Assembly (NCBI RefSeq): GCF_009848505.1
Contig: NZ_WWDL01000012.1
Span: forward strand, 1-64,000
DNA length: 64,000 nt
DNA from: Muricoccus harenae
GTDB taxonomy: Bacteria > Pseudomonadota > Alphaproteobacteria > Acetobacterales > Acetobacteraceae
Direction: 5' to 3'
The notes under the pieces are model-generated. The model ran no database searches. It saw only the letters and a program-made list of their open reading frames with translations, and was not told where the DNA came from. The position numbers were made by a program, and so were the translations under genes. This document shows, piece by piece, positions 19,095-28,120 of this stretch. Numbering within the stretch: position 1 is the stretch's first letter; every line of letters starts with the position of its first letter.

Positions 19095-19205
19095 GGACGA
19101 AGGGAAATCGGGGCGCAAGGGGATCGACTGGCGGGGGGCTGGTGCGGCATGAAGGCACCGGCCCCCAGGCCCAGGGGCCGGATCAGTGCCAGGACGACCC
19201 CCGCC

Positions 19206-20147
19206 ATGCCCCGCATCCTCCGCATCGCCGCGGCCCAGATGGGCCCCAACCAGCGCGCCGACAGCCGCGAGGCGATCCTCGCCCGCATGATCGCCCTGCT
19301 CGAGGAGTCGGCGGACAAGGGCGCGAAGCTGGTGGTCTTCCCGGAACTGGCCTTCACCACCTTCTTCCCGCGCTGGCTGCTCGAGGGCGCGGAGCTGGAC
19401 GCCTATTACGAGACGGCCATGCCTAACCCGGCCGTGCAGCCCCTTTTCGATCGCGCCCGTGCGCTCGGGGTGGGGTTTTATGTCGGCTATGCCGAGCGTA
19501 CCGAGGACGGAAAGCGCTTCAATAGCGCCATCACCACCGCCCCCGATGGCTCGATCATCGCGAAATACCGCAAGGTGCATCTTCCCGGCTCGGTCGAGCC
19601 GCGCGCGGGTGACCGGTTCCAGCAGCTGGAGAAGCGCTACTTCGAATACGGCGATCTCGGCTTCCCCGCCTTCCGTGGTCCGGCGGAATGGGGAGCCCCC
19701 GTCATGGGCATGCTGGTCTGCAACGACCGGCGCTGGCCGGAGGCCTGGCGCGTTTACGGGCTGCAGGGCGTGGAGCTGATGCTGATGGGCTACAACTCCG
19801 CCGCCTATGACCCGAATGGCGGCAGCACCGAGAATGAGGAGATCCGGAGCTTCCACTCGACGCTGGCCGCGCAGTCCAACGCTTATATGAATGCCACCTG
19901 GGCGGTGAGCGTGGCCAAGGCCGGCAATGAGGACGGCTCCGGCCTGATCGGCGGCTCCGTCATCGTCGACCCGAACGGGGTGGCCGTGGCGCAGGCGAAG
20001 ACCCTGGGTGATGAGGTGCTGGTGGCGGATTGCGACCTCGACCTCTGCCGCCAGGGCAAGGAGAAGATGTTCAACTTCGCCGCCCATCGCCGGCCAGAGC
20101 ATTACCGCCGGATCGTGGATCAGGTGGGTGCAGTGCCGCCGGCCTGA
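19206..20147 (+). CDS. N-carbamoyl-D-amino-acid hydrolase (nitrilase superfamily)
   Basis: 313 residues from the ATG at 19206. It matches the D-carbamoylase pattern well: FPELAFTTFFPRW, KYRKVHLPG, LEKRYFEYGDLGFP, CNDRRWPE and the final FNFAAHRRPEHY. The nitrilase triad falls at Glu47, Lys123 and Cys172, the positions known for the Agrobacterium enzyme. The reaction is removal of the carbamoyl group from N-carbamoyl-D-amino acids, giving D-amino acid, ammonia and CO2. No hydantoinase or racemase gene is next to it. An upstream ATG (19149) would add 19 residues with no family match. It follows the TRAP binding-protein gene by 111 bases containing a GC-rich inverted repeat. Confidence 0.85.
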   Translation: MPRILRIAAAQMGPNQRADSREAILARMIALLEESADKGAKLVVFPELAFTTFFPRWLLEGAELDAYYETAMPNPAVQPLFDRARALGVGFYVGYAERTEDGKRFNSAITTAPDGSIIAKYRKVHLPGSVEPRAGDRFQQLEKRYFEYGDLGFPAFRGPAEWGAPVMGMLVCNDRRWPEAWRVYGLQGVELMLMGYNSAAYDPNGGSTENEEIRSFHSTLAAQSNAYMNATWAVSVAKAGNEDGSGLIGGSVIVDPNGVAVAQAKTLGDEVLVADCDLDLCRQGKEKMFNFAAHRRPEHYRRIVDQVGAVPPA

Positions 20148-20319
20148 GCCCGCCGAGGCGTCGAGAGCACCGCGAAATCAGTCCGACACAGCGCGGGCAC
20201 GCGGCGCTCAGGGTCACACTAACTAGTTTACAAAGCTTTCTGACTTCAGACACTGTGTTGCACCGCGTCGCAGCAGAATCGCGCCGCAACGCCTGTTTTG
20301 AGGCTCAGGAGGCTTCTGG

Positions 20320-21129
20320 ATGACCAGATTTGGTAAACTTGCCTTTGGACGCCGCGCGGGGCTGACCGGCGCAGCGGCTGCTACCGTGGCGCTTGGCGCC
20401 CCTCGGTCCGCGAAGGCCGCGGGCAAGCGTATCTTCGTCCTTGTGCACGGCGCCTGGCATGGCGGGTGGTGCTACCAGCGCGTTGCCGACAAGCTCGCAG
20501 CGGCTGGCCACAAGGTCTACACGCCGACGCTCACGGGCCTCGCCGACCGCTCGCACCTCATGCGTCCCGACATCACGCTGAAGACGCATGTGGATGACAT
20601 CGTGAACCTGATGAAGTGGGAGGACCTTACGGACATCGTCCTGTGCGGGCACTCCTATGGCGGTGCCGTGGTGTCCGGCGTGGCTGAGGTCATGCTGCCG
20701 CAGATCGCCTCGATCGTGTTCCTCGATGCCTTCATGCCCGAGAGCGGGCAGACCATCATGGAGCTTTCGCCGGCCAGCCGGGACAACGTGTTGGCATCCC
20801 AGGCGCGCGGCGTGATCTCGCTCCCGGCGCCGCCGGCGCGGGTCTTCGCCGTGAACCCGGCCGATCAGGCCACGGTCGACGCCAAGTGCACGCCGCAGCC
20901 GATCCGAACCTTCACCGAAGGCCTCACCATCACGGGTGCCCGGGAGCGGGTGCGCAAGAAGACCTATGTCCGAGGCGAGCAATATGCCCGCGACGCCTTC
21001 GACGCCTCCTACGAGAAGGCCCGGCGCGACGCCTCCTGGACGGCGCACCGCCTGCCATGCGGCCACGACGTAATGCTCGACATGCCGGACAGGACCGCCG
21101 AAATCCTGCTGCAGGCAGCCGCGGATTAG
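20320..21129 (+). CDS. Secreted alpha/beta hydrolase
   Basis: 269 residues. A twin-arginine signal (GRRAGLTGAAAATVALGAP) ends near AKA at residue 33. The mature part starts IFVLVHGAWHGGWCYQRVAD, an oxyanion-loop motif shared with plant-type methylesterases and EstC-like enzymes. The nucleophile is Ser112 in CGHSYGG and the histidine is His249 in CGHDVMLD. An ester or lactone substrate is likely but unidentified. The ribosome binding site (CAGGAGG, about 8 bases upstream) supports the ATG. It stands alone, convergent with telA. Confidence 0.85.
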   Translation: MTRFGKLAFGRRAGLTGAAAATVALGAPRSAKAAGKRIFVLVHGAWHGGWCYQRVADKLAAAGHKVYTPTLTGLADRSHLMRPDITLKTHVDDIVNLMKWEDLTDIVLCGHSYGGAVVSGVAEVMLPQIASIVFLDAFMPESGQTIMELSPASRDNVLASQARGVISLPAPPARVFAVNPADQATVDAKCTPQPIRTFTEGLTITGARERVRKKTYVRGEQYARDAFDASYEKARRDASWTAHRLPCGHDVMLDMPDRTAEILLQAAAD

Positions 21130-21238
21130 GTAGGGCACGCCGAACGGCAGCCGAGCGGAAGAGGCGGGAGTGGCAGGCGCGGGTCGGCACCCCGGGGGAA
21201 AGCCCCTTATCGCGGGCGCCGTCTGCGCCCCTGGGTCG

Positions 21239-22294
21239 CTACCGCTTCGGCGCCGCCGGGGCGCGCGCCGAGACGAGTGCCCGCCGGATCTCGGCCTCGG
21301 CCTCGCCAAGCGCCTTGGTGGCGGCCACCCGGCGCTCGCGGCCTTCCTGCGCAATCCGAAGCGAATCCTCGATCGTCGAGACCAGGGCGACATTGGCCTT
21401 CTGCACCGCCTCCAGATCCACCACCCCGCGCTCGATCTCCGTCCGCACTTCGATATTCGCGCGGCGCAGCCCCTCTGCATTGGCCGTCAGCAGCTCGTTC
21501 GTCAGGTCTGTTGCCGCACGCACCGCCTGCCCGGCCTCGCGCATGCGCTGTAGTGCGAGCGCCTGCGCCAGCTGCGTGCGCCAGAGCGGAACGGTATTGG
21601 CCAGCACCGAGTAGATGCGGCCCGCCAGTGCCTTGTCGTTCTCCTGGATCAGCCGGATCGAGGGCAGAGCCTGCATCGCGACCTGGCGAGTCAGCCGCAG
21701 GTCGTGCACGCGGCGGTCCAGGTCCTCCCGCGCCGCGCGGAGGTCCCTCAGCCGCTGCGGTGCCAGGGCGTCATTGGGATCCTCGGCGGCGCGCTCGGCA
21801 GCCGGGATGGCCTCGGCATCGGTGCGCGCCAGCACAGCCTCGCCCGCCGCCACATGGTCGGCCAGGGAATGGAACCAGCCCAGCGTCGCCTCATAGAGGC
21901 GCTCCAGCCGCTCCACATCCTCCATCAGCCGGGTGCGATGCGTGTCCAGCTTGTCGCCGATCGCCTCCACCTGGCCACGCACGCTTTCGTAGCGCTGCAG
22001 GATGGCGGCGGTCTCGGTACCGGCACGGCTGAACAGGCGGGCGATCAGGCCGGGCTTGGAATCCAGTTTCGTCACGTCAAAGCCGCGCAGGGTCGCCAGC
22101 AGCTTGGACAGGGAATCTCCCGCCTCGCCGACCGAATCGCTCCGTGCCGCGCCCAGCATCGCATCGGCGGCCGAGGCCGCGCGGCCCTGCGCCTCCTGGC
22201 CGAAGCGGGTGATGCTGACGGGGTCGTTCAGGTCGATCCGGCTGGCAAGTTCCGTCACACGTTCCGGCGCAGGTTGCAGCGTATCCTCGCTCAC
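21239..22294 (-). CDS. TelA-family toxic-anion resistance protein
   Basis: 351 residues, almost wholly helical with long charged heptad-like stretches. Recognisable TelA features are KLLATLRGFDVTKLD, the middle RLYEATLGWFHSLADHV and QALPSIRLIQENDKAL, then LANTVPLWRTQLAQALAL. The family was named for tellurite resistance, but its biochemical role is not settled; it often pairs with XpaC proteins, as here. The ATG lies in a 4-base overlap with the xpaC-like gene, so the two are coupled. Confidence 0.88.
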   Translation of the reverse strand: MSEDTLQPAPERVTELASRIDLNDPVSITRFGQEAQGRAASAADAMLGAARSDSVGEAGDSLSKLLATLRGFDVTKLDSKPGLIARLFSRAGTETAAILQRYESVRGQVEAIGDKLDTHRTRLMEDVERLERLYEATLGWFHSLADHVAAGEAVLARTDAEAIPAAERAAEDPNDALAPQRLRDLRAAREDLDRRVHDLRLTRQVAMQALPSIRLIQENDKALAGRIYSVLANTVPLWRTQLAQALALQRMREAGQAVRAATDLTNELLTANAEGLRRANIEVRTEIERGVVDLEAVQKANVALVSTIEDSLRIAQEGRERRVAATKALGEAEAEIRRALVSARAPAAPKR

Positions 22295-23037
22295 GCGATC
22301 CCCTCCTGATGCAGACGGTCCTGAAGGACCTTCACCTGGATCTCCAGCGCCTCGGTCTCGGCGGCGCGCAGATCCTCCGCGGACTGCCGGGCTGCCCTGG
22401 TGAGGTCCTCCAGCAGGACCGGCAGCGTCTCCGGCGGGCGGGCGCCCTGGGCCAGGCGCGCGGCGATGCGCTCGAGCCCGTCCACCCCCACGACCAGCAC
22501 CCGCCGCGCCTGGCCGGCGGCATCGGGGCGCAGCGCCAGCTCATCCAGCAAGCCGCGCATGGCGGTGGCGGGCGGGAGCAGCCGCGGATCGCTGGCCTGC
22601 AGGGCGGCGATCCGGGCGCGCAGCGGGTCCAGCGAATCCGGCGGTGGCGCCGGCTGCGGCGGTGGAGGCGGCGCGGCCTCGGTCACCCCCTCGTACAGCA
22701 GGCGGGCGCCACCCCAGGCCATGAGGCCGAGCACCACGGCGCCGACCGGTCCCGTACCTCCCGCGAAGCCGGCCGCGAGCCCCGTTCCCGCCCCGAGCAG
22801 TAATCCGGCGCGGCGCGCGTCGCCGTGCCGGGCACGGGCGAGCCGCGCCATCGCCAGCCCCACACCTGCGAGCCCGGCGACGCAGCCGCCGATCAGCCGC
22901 CCCTCCCCGCTCGCGAGGGCGAAGAAGAAGGCCGGGATGAAGGGCAGCGCGAAAAGGCCGATCGGGATGCCGCGCAAACCTGTCCACCAGCGCGGCAACT
23001 TGTCGAACCCCCGGTAGGGGCCGCGGGGCGCGTTCAA
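22291..23037 (-). CDS. XpaC-family membrane protein
   Basis: 248 residues. The N-terminal half has two or more hydrophobic segments (GLFALPFIPAFFFALASG; LIGGCVAGLAGVGLAMA; AGLLLGAGTGLAAGFAGG), then a proline-rich linker and a helical C-terminal half with ARRVLVVGVDGLERIAARL. This plan is that of the family named for 5-bromo-4-chloroindolyl phosphate hydrolysis (XpaC), the usual partner of TelA. Start is a TTG at 23037, overlapping the stop of a small upstream open frame by 4 bases (TTGA). Confidence 0.75.
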   Translation of the reverse strand: MNAPRGPYRGFDKLPRWWTGLRGIPIGLFALPFIPAFFFALASGEGRLIGGCVAGLAGVGLAMARLARARHGDARRAGLLLGAGTGLAAGFAGGTGPVGAVVLGLMAWGGARLLYEGVTEAAPPPPPQPAPPPDSLDPLRARIAALQASDPRLLPPATAMRGLLDELALRPDAAGQARRVLVVGVDGLERIAARLAQGARPPETLPVLLEDLTRAARQSAEDLRAAETEALEIQVKVLQDRLHQEGIA

Positions 23038-23156
23038 TCGAATAGCCTCACCAGCACGTGGATGAAGGACAGCAGCCCGGTGAAGCCCAGGCCGGCAGCC
23101 AGGAGCGCCAGTCCAGCAAGGCGCCGTGCGGGGGTGGGGAGGAGGACAGGATTCAT
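23034..23156 (-). CDS. Small single-pass membrane protein, 40 residues (unannotated type)
   Basis: An ATG-started open frame of 40 codons precedes the xpaC-like gene and overlaps its TTG start by 4 bases, the same coupling seen between xpaC and telA. The product begins MNPVLLPTPARRLAG and continues with one hydrophobic span (LALLAAGLGFTGLLSFIHVLV) ending in Asp. The tight overlap and the single clear transmembrane span argue for a real gene; the lack of a clear ribosome binding site and the short length argue against. Confidence 0.45.
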   Translation of the reverse strand: MNPVLLPTPARRLAGLALLAAGLGFTGLLSFIHVLVRLFD

Positions 23157-23295
23157 CGCGCGCCGAAGATCGGCCCGCGGGCGCCTTGCTTCAAGCTCCC
23201 GCGAGCACCAGGGCGCCGCCGACCCGCAGCAGCGCGGTTGGCGGCACCTGTTCGCGGCGCGGTGCCGCGGTGGAGGACTGCACCAATAGCCCGGC

Positions 23296-23320
23296 CCCGG
23301 CGGAGGAACGCCCCGCCGGG
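23296..23320 (-). terminator. Hairpin after livM
   Basis: An inverted repeat of 8 bp (CCCGGCGG / CCGCCGGG) with a 9-base loop lies about 25 bases beyond the livM stop in the direction of transcription. No T run follows, so termination there may be Rho-assisted. It is the only structured element in the gap between the liv operon and the small membrane protein gene. Confidence 0.35.
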
Positions 23321-23343
23321 TTCCGGCGACGGGCTCGCAGCCT

Positions 23344-24348
23344 CTACAGCTTCACCCGCAGCATCCGGGCCAGCTCACCCACGATGCCGGCACGGAAGGC
23401 GAGGACGCAAAGGACGAAGATGCAACCCTGGATGACGGTGACCCAGGCGCCAAACGGAGCGAGGTAAGTTTGCATGCCGACCACGGCGGCGGCGCCGATC
23501 ACCGGCCCGAAGAGCGTCCCGAGACCGCCCAGCAGCGTCATCAGCACGACCTCGCCCGACATGGCCCAGTGGACATCGGTCAAGGTTGCGATGCCCACCG
23601 TAATGGCCTTGGCGCCCCCCGCGATACCGGCGATCCCGGCCGAGAGCACGAAGGCGACGAGCTTGTAGTCATCGGTCCGGTAGCCCAGCGAGGTGGCGCG
23701 GGGCTCGTTCTCGCGGATGGCGGTCAGCACCTGGCCAAAGGGCGAGTTGATGACGCGGTGGATCAGCAGGAAGCCCAGCAGGAACAGGCCCGCGATGAAC
23801 CAGTAGAGGCTCATATCGGCCCGCAGGTCGATCAGGCCCAGGAAGGCACCGCGCGGGATGGCCTGGATGCCATCCTCGCCGTGGGTGAAGGGCACCTGCA
23901 CGCAGACGAAGTAGATCATCTGGGCCAGCGCCAAGGTGATCATGGCGAAGTAGATGCCCTGGCGGCGGATGGCGATCCAGCCGAACACCAGGCCAAGCCC
24001 TGCACCGGTGACGCCGCCGAGCAGGATGGCGAGCTCCGGCGTCAGCCCCCAGACCTTGGCCGCATGGGCCGCGACATAGCTACCCATGCCGAAATAGGCG
24101 GCGTGCCCGAAGGAGAGCAGGCCGACATAGCCGATCAGCAAGTTGAAGGCGCAGGCGAAGAGGGCGAAGCAGAGCAGCTTCATCAGGAACTGCGGGTAGA
24201 GAAAATAGGGGCAGGCGATCAGAGCCGCCACCATGATGAGCAGCGCGATTCCCTGCGCGCGGGTGAAGCCGAAATAGCCCTGGTGCGTCGCGACGGGCGG
24301 GATCCCGGCGGCCGGGACCCCGGGCGGCGCGGTGGTGGCGGATGCCAT
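23344..24348 (-). CDS. livM: Branched-chain amino acid ABC transporter permease LivM
   Basis: 334 residues, polytopic membrane protein. After an N-terminal soluble stretch it shows YPQFLMKLLCFALFACAFNLLIGYVGLLSFGHAAYFG-type text, the LivM signature, and later TAIRENEPRATSLGY, the cytoplasmic EAA-like loop that contacts the ATPases. It is the last gene of the reverse-strand operon livG, livF, binding protein, livH, livM, two bases after the livH stop. Substrate may be leucine-type amino acids, amides or urea-like compounds; the family name alone does not decide. Confidence 0.9.
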   Translation of the reverse strand: MASATTAPPGVPAAGIPPVATHQGYFGFTRAQGIALLIMVAALIACPYFLYPQFLMKLLCFALFACAFNLLIGYVGLLSFGHAAYFGMGSYVAAHAAKVWGLTPELAILLGGVTGAGLGLVFGWIAIRRQGIYFAMITLALAQMIYFVCVQVPFTHGEDGIQAIPRGAFLGLIDLRADMSLYWFIAGLFLLGFLLIHRVINSPFGQVLTAIRENEPRATSLGYRTDDYKLVAFVLSAGIAGIAGGAKAITVGIATLTDVHWAMSGEVVLMTLLGGLGTLFGPVIGAAAVVGMQTYLAPFGAWVTVIQGCIFVLCVLAFRAGIVGELARMLRVKL

Positions 24349-24350
24349 GA

Positions 24351-25238
24351 TCAGGCCCTCCCGAAGAGGCCGGCGGGGCGTGCGAGCAGCACGATCGCCA
24401 TAATGACGAAGATGACGGTGGCGGAGGCCTCCGGGTAGACCACCTTGGTCAGCCCCTCGACGAGGCCGAGCGCGAAGCCGGTGAGCACCGAGCCGAGGAT
24501 GGAGCCCATGCCGCCGATGACCACCACCGCGAAGACGGTGATGATGAAACTCGACCCCATACCCGGGTTCACGGAGTAGATGGGGGCCGCCAGCACGCCT
24601 GCGAGCGCGGCCAGCGCCACGCCCCCGGCATAGGTCAGCGTCACCATGCGGGGCACGTTGACGCCGAAGGCCTGGACCAGCGGCGCATTCTCGGTGGCGG
24701 CCCGCAGATAGGCGCCGAGCCGGGTCTTCTCGATCACCAGCCAGGTGGCCAGGCAGACCACGAGGGCGGCGACCACCACCCAGACGCGGTACTTCGGCAG
24801 CATCATGAAGCCGAGGTCGATCGGTGCTCCGGTGAGCGAAGTGGGGGGTGAATAGGGCAGACCCGAGGAGCCGAACTGGTTCCGGAACAGCCCTTCGATG
24901 ATCAGGGCAAGGCCGAAGGTCAGCAGCAGCCCATAAAGATGGTCCAGCTTGTAGAGCCGCGAGATCATCAGCCGCTCGATCACCACGCCAAAGGCGCCGA
25001 CGATCAGCGGCGAGAGGATGAGCGCCCCCCAATAGGGGATGCCCAGCCAGTTCAGCAGCATCCAGGCGACGAAGGCGCCCATCATGAACTGTGCGCCATG
25101 GGCGAAGTTGATGACGTTCAGCATGCCGAAGATAACGGCCAGGCCCAGCGACAGCAGCGCATAGAAAGCGCCGTTCACCAGTCCGAGTACGATCTGCGGC
25201 GCCGACATCTCAAGTTGGAAAAGCAGTTCCTCGAGCAA
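24351..25238 (-). CDS. livH: Branched-chain amino acid ABC transporter permease LivH
   Basis: 295 residues, about eight hydrophobic spans. It has the LivH features LVNGAFYALLSLGLAVIFG, LNVINFAHGAQFMMGAF and the coupling loop TRLGAYLRAATENAPLVQAFG. A TTG at 25238 gives the full N-terminus; an ATG at 25208 (MSAPQIVLGLV) would shorten it by 10 residues and is a fair alternative. Partner of LivM in the membrane domain. Confidence 0.9.
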   Translation of the reverse strand: MLEELLFQLEMSAPQIVLGLVNGAFYALLSLGLAVIFGMLNVINFAHGAQFMMGAFVAWMLLNWLGIPYWGALILSPLIVGAFGVVIERLMISRLYKLDHLYGLLLTFGLALIIEGLFRNQFGSSGLPYSPPTSLTGAPIDLGFMMLPKYRVWVVVAALVVCLATWLVIEKTRLGAYLRAATENAPLVQAFGVNVPRMVTLTYAGGVALAALAGVLAAPIYSVNPGMGSSFIITVFAVVVIGGMGSILGSVLTGFALGLVEGLTKVVYPEASATVIFVIMAIVLLARPAGLFGRA

Positions 25239-25288
25239 GGCGCGTCACCCGTCATGGGCGGGGGGCACGAGGCCCCCCGCGTTGCTGG

Positions 25289-26527
25289 TCAGGTCCGAAC
25301 GAGGGAGCAGCCGCCCTCGGCCATCGGGCGGAACGCCTCCTCGGCCGGGGTGGTGCGGATGAGCTTGTAATAGTCCCAGGGTCCCTTGCTCTCCGCCGGT
25401 GACTTCACCTCGAAGAGGTAAGAGGGATGCAGCTTGCGCCCATCCTGGCGGATGCTGCCGGCGCCGAAGGCGTCGTCATCCGTCGGCATGGCCTTCATCC
25501 GCACCACCGTCTCCGCGCCGCTGGCCTTGGCCTGGGCGACGCCCATCTCGGCCGCCACCTTGAGATAGTGCAGCGCCGCGCTGTAGCAGCCCGCCTGCCA
25601 CATGGTCGGCATCGCACCACCGAGTCCGGACTTCAGCTTGTTGGACAGCGCACGGGTGCGGTCGTTCAGGTCCCAATAGAAGGTTTCACTCAGCGACAGC
25701 CCCTGCGCCGTCTGCAACCCAAGGCTGTGCACGTCGCTGATGATCATCAGCAGCACGGCGAGCTTCTGCCGGCGCGTCAGGCCGAACTCGGCCGCCTGCT
25801 TCACGCTGTTGATCGTATCCACGCCCGCATTTGCCAGACCAACGACCTTGGCGCGGGATTGCTGCGCCTGGAGCAGGAAGGAGGAGAAGTCGGTCGTGCC
25901 CGGAAAGGGATGCCGCACCGAGCCCAGAACGCGCCCGCCCGCCTTCTTGACCACGTCGCCCGTGTCCCGCTCGAGGGCGTGGCCGAAGGCATAGTCCGCG
26001 GTGATGAAGAACCAGCTGTCGCCGCCGGACTTCACCATGGCGCCGCCGGTAGAATTGGCAAGCATCCAGGTGTCATAGGTCCAGTGGATGGTGTTCGCGT
26101 TGCAAGCCGGCCCGGTGAGGTCGGCGGTGGCGCCCGTGGAGTTGAGCATGATGTTGTTCTTCTCCTTCACCACGCTGTTCACAGCGAGGGCGCAGGAGGA
26201 GGTCGCGACATCGATGATTACATCCACGCCGTCGCGGTCGATCCACTGGCGGGCGATGGTGGAGGCGACGTCCGGTTTGTTCTGGTGGTCGCCCATCAGA
26301 ACTTCGACATTGATGCCGCGGCCCGTCACGCCGCTGTCCTGCACCGCCTGGCGCACCGCGGCCACCGAGCCCGGCCCGCAGCCGTCGCGATAGGTGCCGG
26401 ACATGTCGGTGAGCACGCCGAGTTTCAGCGTGTTGTTCGCCTGGGCGCGAGCGCTGCGCCAGGGCAGCGCGCCCAGTACCGGGAGGGCGGCGGCCCCACC
26501 CAGGATCGTACGGCGGTCGATGGTCAT
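25289..26527 (-). CDS. ABC transporter substrate-binding protein (LivJ/K-like)
   Basis: 412 residues. A twin-arginine signal (DRRTILGGAAALPVLG ... ARAQ) is followed by a type I periplasmic binding fold starting TLKLGVLTDMSGTY. It belongs to the Peripla_BP_6 group that serves branched-chain amino acids but also amides, urea, aromatic acids and others. The absence of the YGAG-like amino-acid motif and the presence of an SSCALAVNS loop make the ligand uncertain. It sits between the ATPase genes and the permease genes in the liv operon. Confidence 0.88.
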   Translation of the reverse strand: MTIDRRTILGGAAALPVLGALPWRSARAQANNTLKLGVLTDMSGTYRDGCGPGSVAAVRQAVQDSGVTGRGINVEVLMGDHQNKPDVASTIARQWIDRDGVDVIIDVATSSCALAVNSVVKEKNNIMLNSTGATADLTGPACNANTIHWTYDTWMLANSTGGAMVKSGGDSWFFITADYAFGHALERDTGDVVKKAGGRVLGSVRHPFPGTTDFSSFLLQAQQSRAKVVGLANAGVDTINSVKQAAEFGLTRRQKLAVLLMIISDVHSLGLQTAQGLSLSETFYWDLNDRTRALSNKLKSGLGGAMPTMWQAGCYSAALHYLKVAAEMGVAQAKASGAETVVRMKAMPTDDDAFGAGSIRQDGRKLHPSYLFEVKSPAESKGPWDYYKLIRTTPAEEAFRPMAEGGCSLVRT

Positions 26528-26595
26528 TCCGGTTCGTCTCCCAAATGCTTCTGCTTGTTATTCGAGGTGCGCGGCGCCTTCAGGCGCCCACCTGC

Positions 26596-27328
<733 letters not shown>

Positions 27329-27336
<8 letters not shown>

Positions 27337-28120
27337 GCGCCGCCACCTCGCCCTGGGATCCGCCGGAGACCGACGGGTCGCTGCCGAGATAGGCCGCGAC
27401 CACCTCCGGGTTGCGCGAAACCTCGGCATATGGCCCCTCGGCCAGCACCCGCCCGCGCGTCAGCACGGTGATGGTGTCGCACAGCCCTTCCACCACCTTC
27501 AGGTTGTGCTCGACCATCAGCACCGTCCGTCCTTGCGCCACACGGCGGACCAGCGCCACGATGCGGTCCACATCCTCATGAGTCATGCCTGCGGTGGGCT
27601 CGTCCAGCAGCATCAGGTTCGGATCGAGCGCCAGCGTGGTGGCGATCTCAAGGGCCCGCTTGCGGCCATAGGGCAGCGTGCCCGCCGGGGCCTGGGCGTA
27701 GACGCTCAGCCCCACATCAGCCAGCAACTCCATCGCACGGTCGTCATAGCGCCGCAGCACCGCGTCACTGCGCCAGAAGTCGTAGCTGCCGCCCCGCTCA
27801 CGCTGCAGCGCCACCCGCACGTTCTCGAGTACCGTCAGATGCGGGAAGACCGCCGAAATCTGAAAGGACCGGACCAGGCCGAGGCGCGCCACCTCAGCCG
27901 GCTTCATCGGCGTGATGTCGCGCCCATCATAGCGGATCACCCCACGGCTGGGCTGCATGAACTTGGTTAGCAGGTTGAAGCAGGTGGTCTTACCGGCACC
28001 ATTGGGGCCGATCAGCCCATGGATCGTCCCCCGCCTAATCCGCAGCCCAACATCGGAGACCGCGACAAACCCGCGGAACTCCTTCGTCAAACCCTCCGTC
28101 TCGAGGATGTAATCCCGCAC
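27329..28120 (-). CDS. livG: Branched-chain amino acid ABC transporter ATPase LivG
   Basis: 263 residues. Walker A GPNGAGKTT, a YGRKRALEIATTLA region in place of a strict LSGGQ signature, and Walker B LMLLDEPTAGMTHED; the VEHNLKVVEGLCD segment marks LivG. I start at the GTG at 28120, where a GAGG lies at a good distance and the product begins DYILETEGLTKEFRG as in the family. An ATG at 28171 would add 17 basic residues. First gene of the five-gene operon. Confidence 0.9.

Noticed and set aside
19158-19181. GC-rich inverted repeat before the carbamoylase as a terminator
   Set aside because: Stem is plausible but lies only a few bases before the next gene and has no T run; not listed as a separate feature.
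19149-19205. Upstream ATG for the carbamoylase gene
   Set aside because: Adds 19 basic residues with no match to the family; ATG 19206 places the triad at the expected numbers.
17775-20102. Open frame of 775 codons antisense to the TRAP protein and carbamoylase
   Set aside because: Opposite two well-supported genes with catalytic residues in place; no family pattern.
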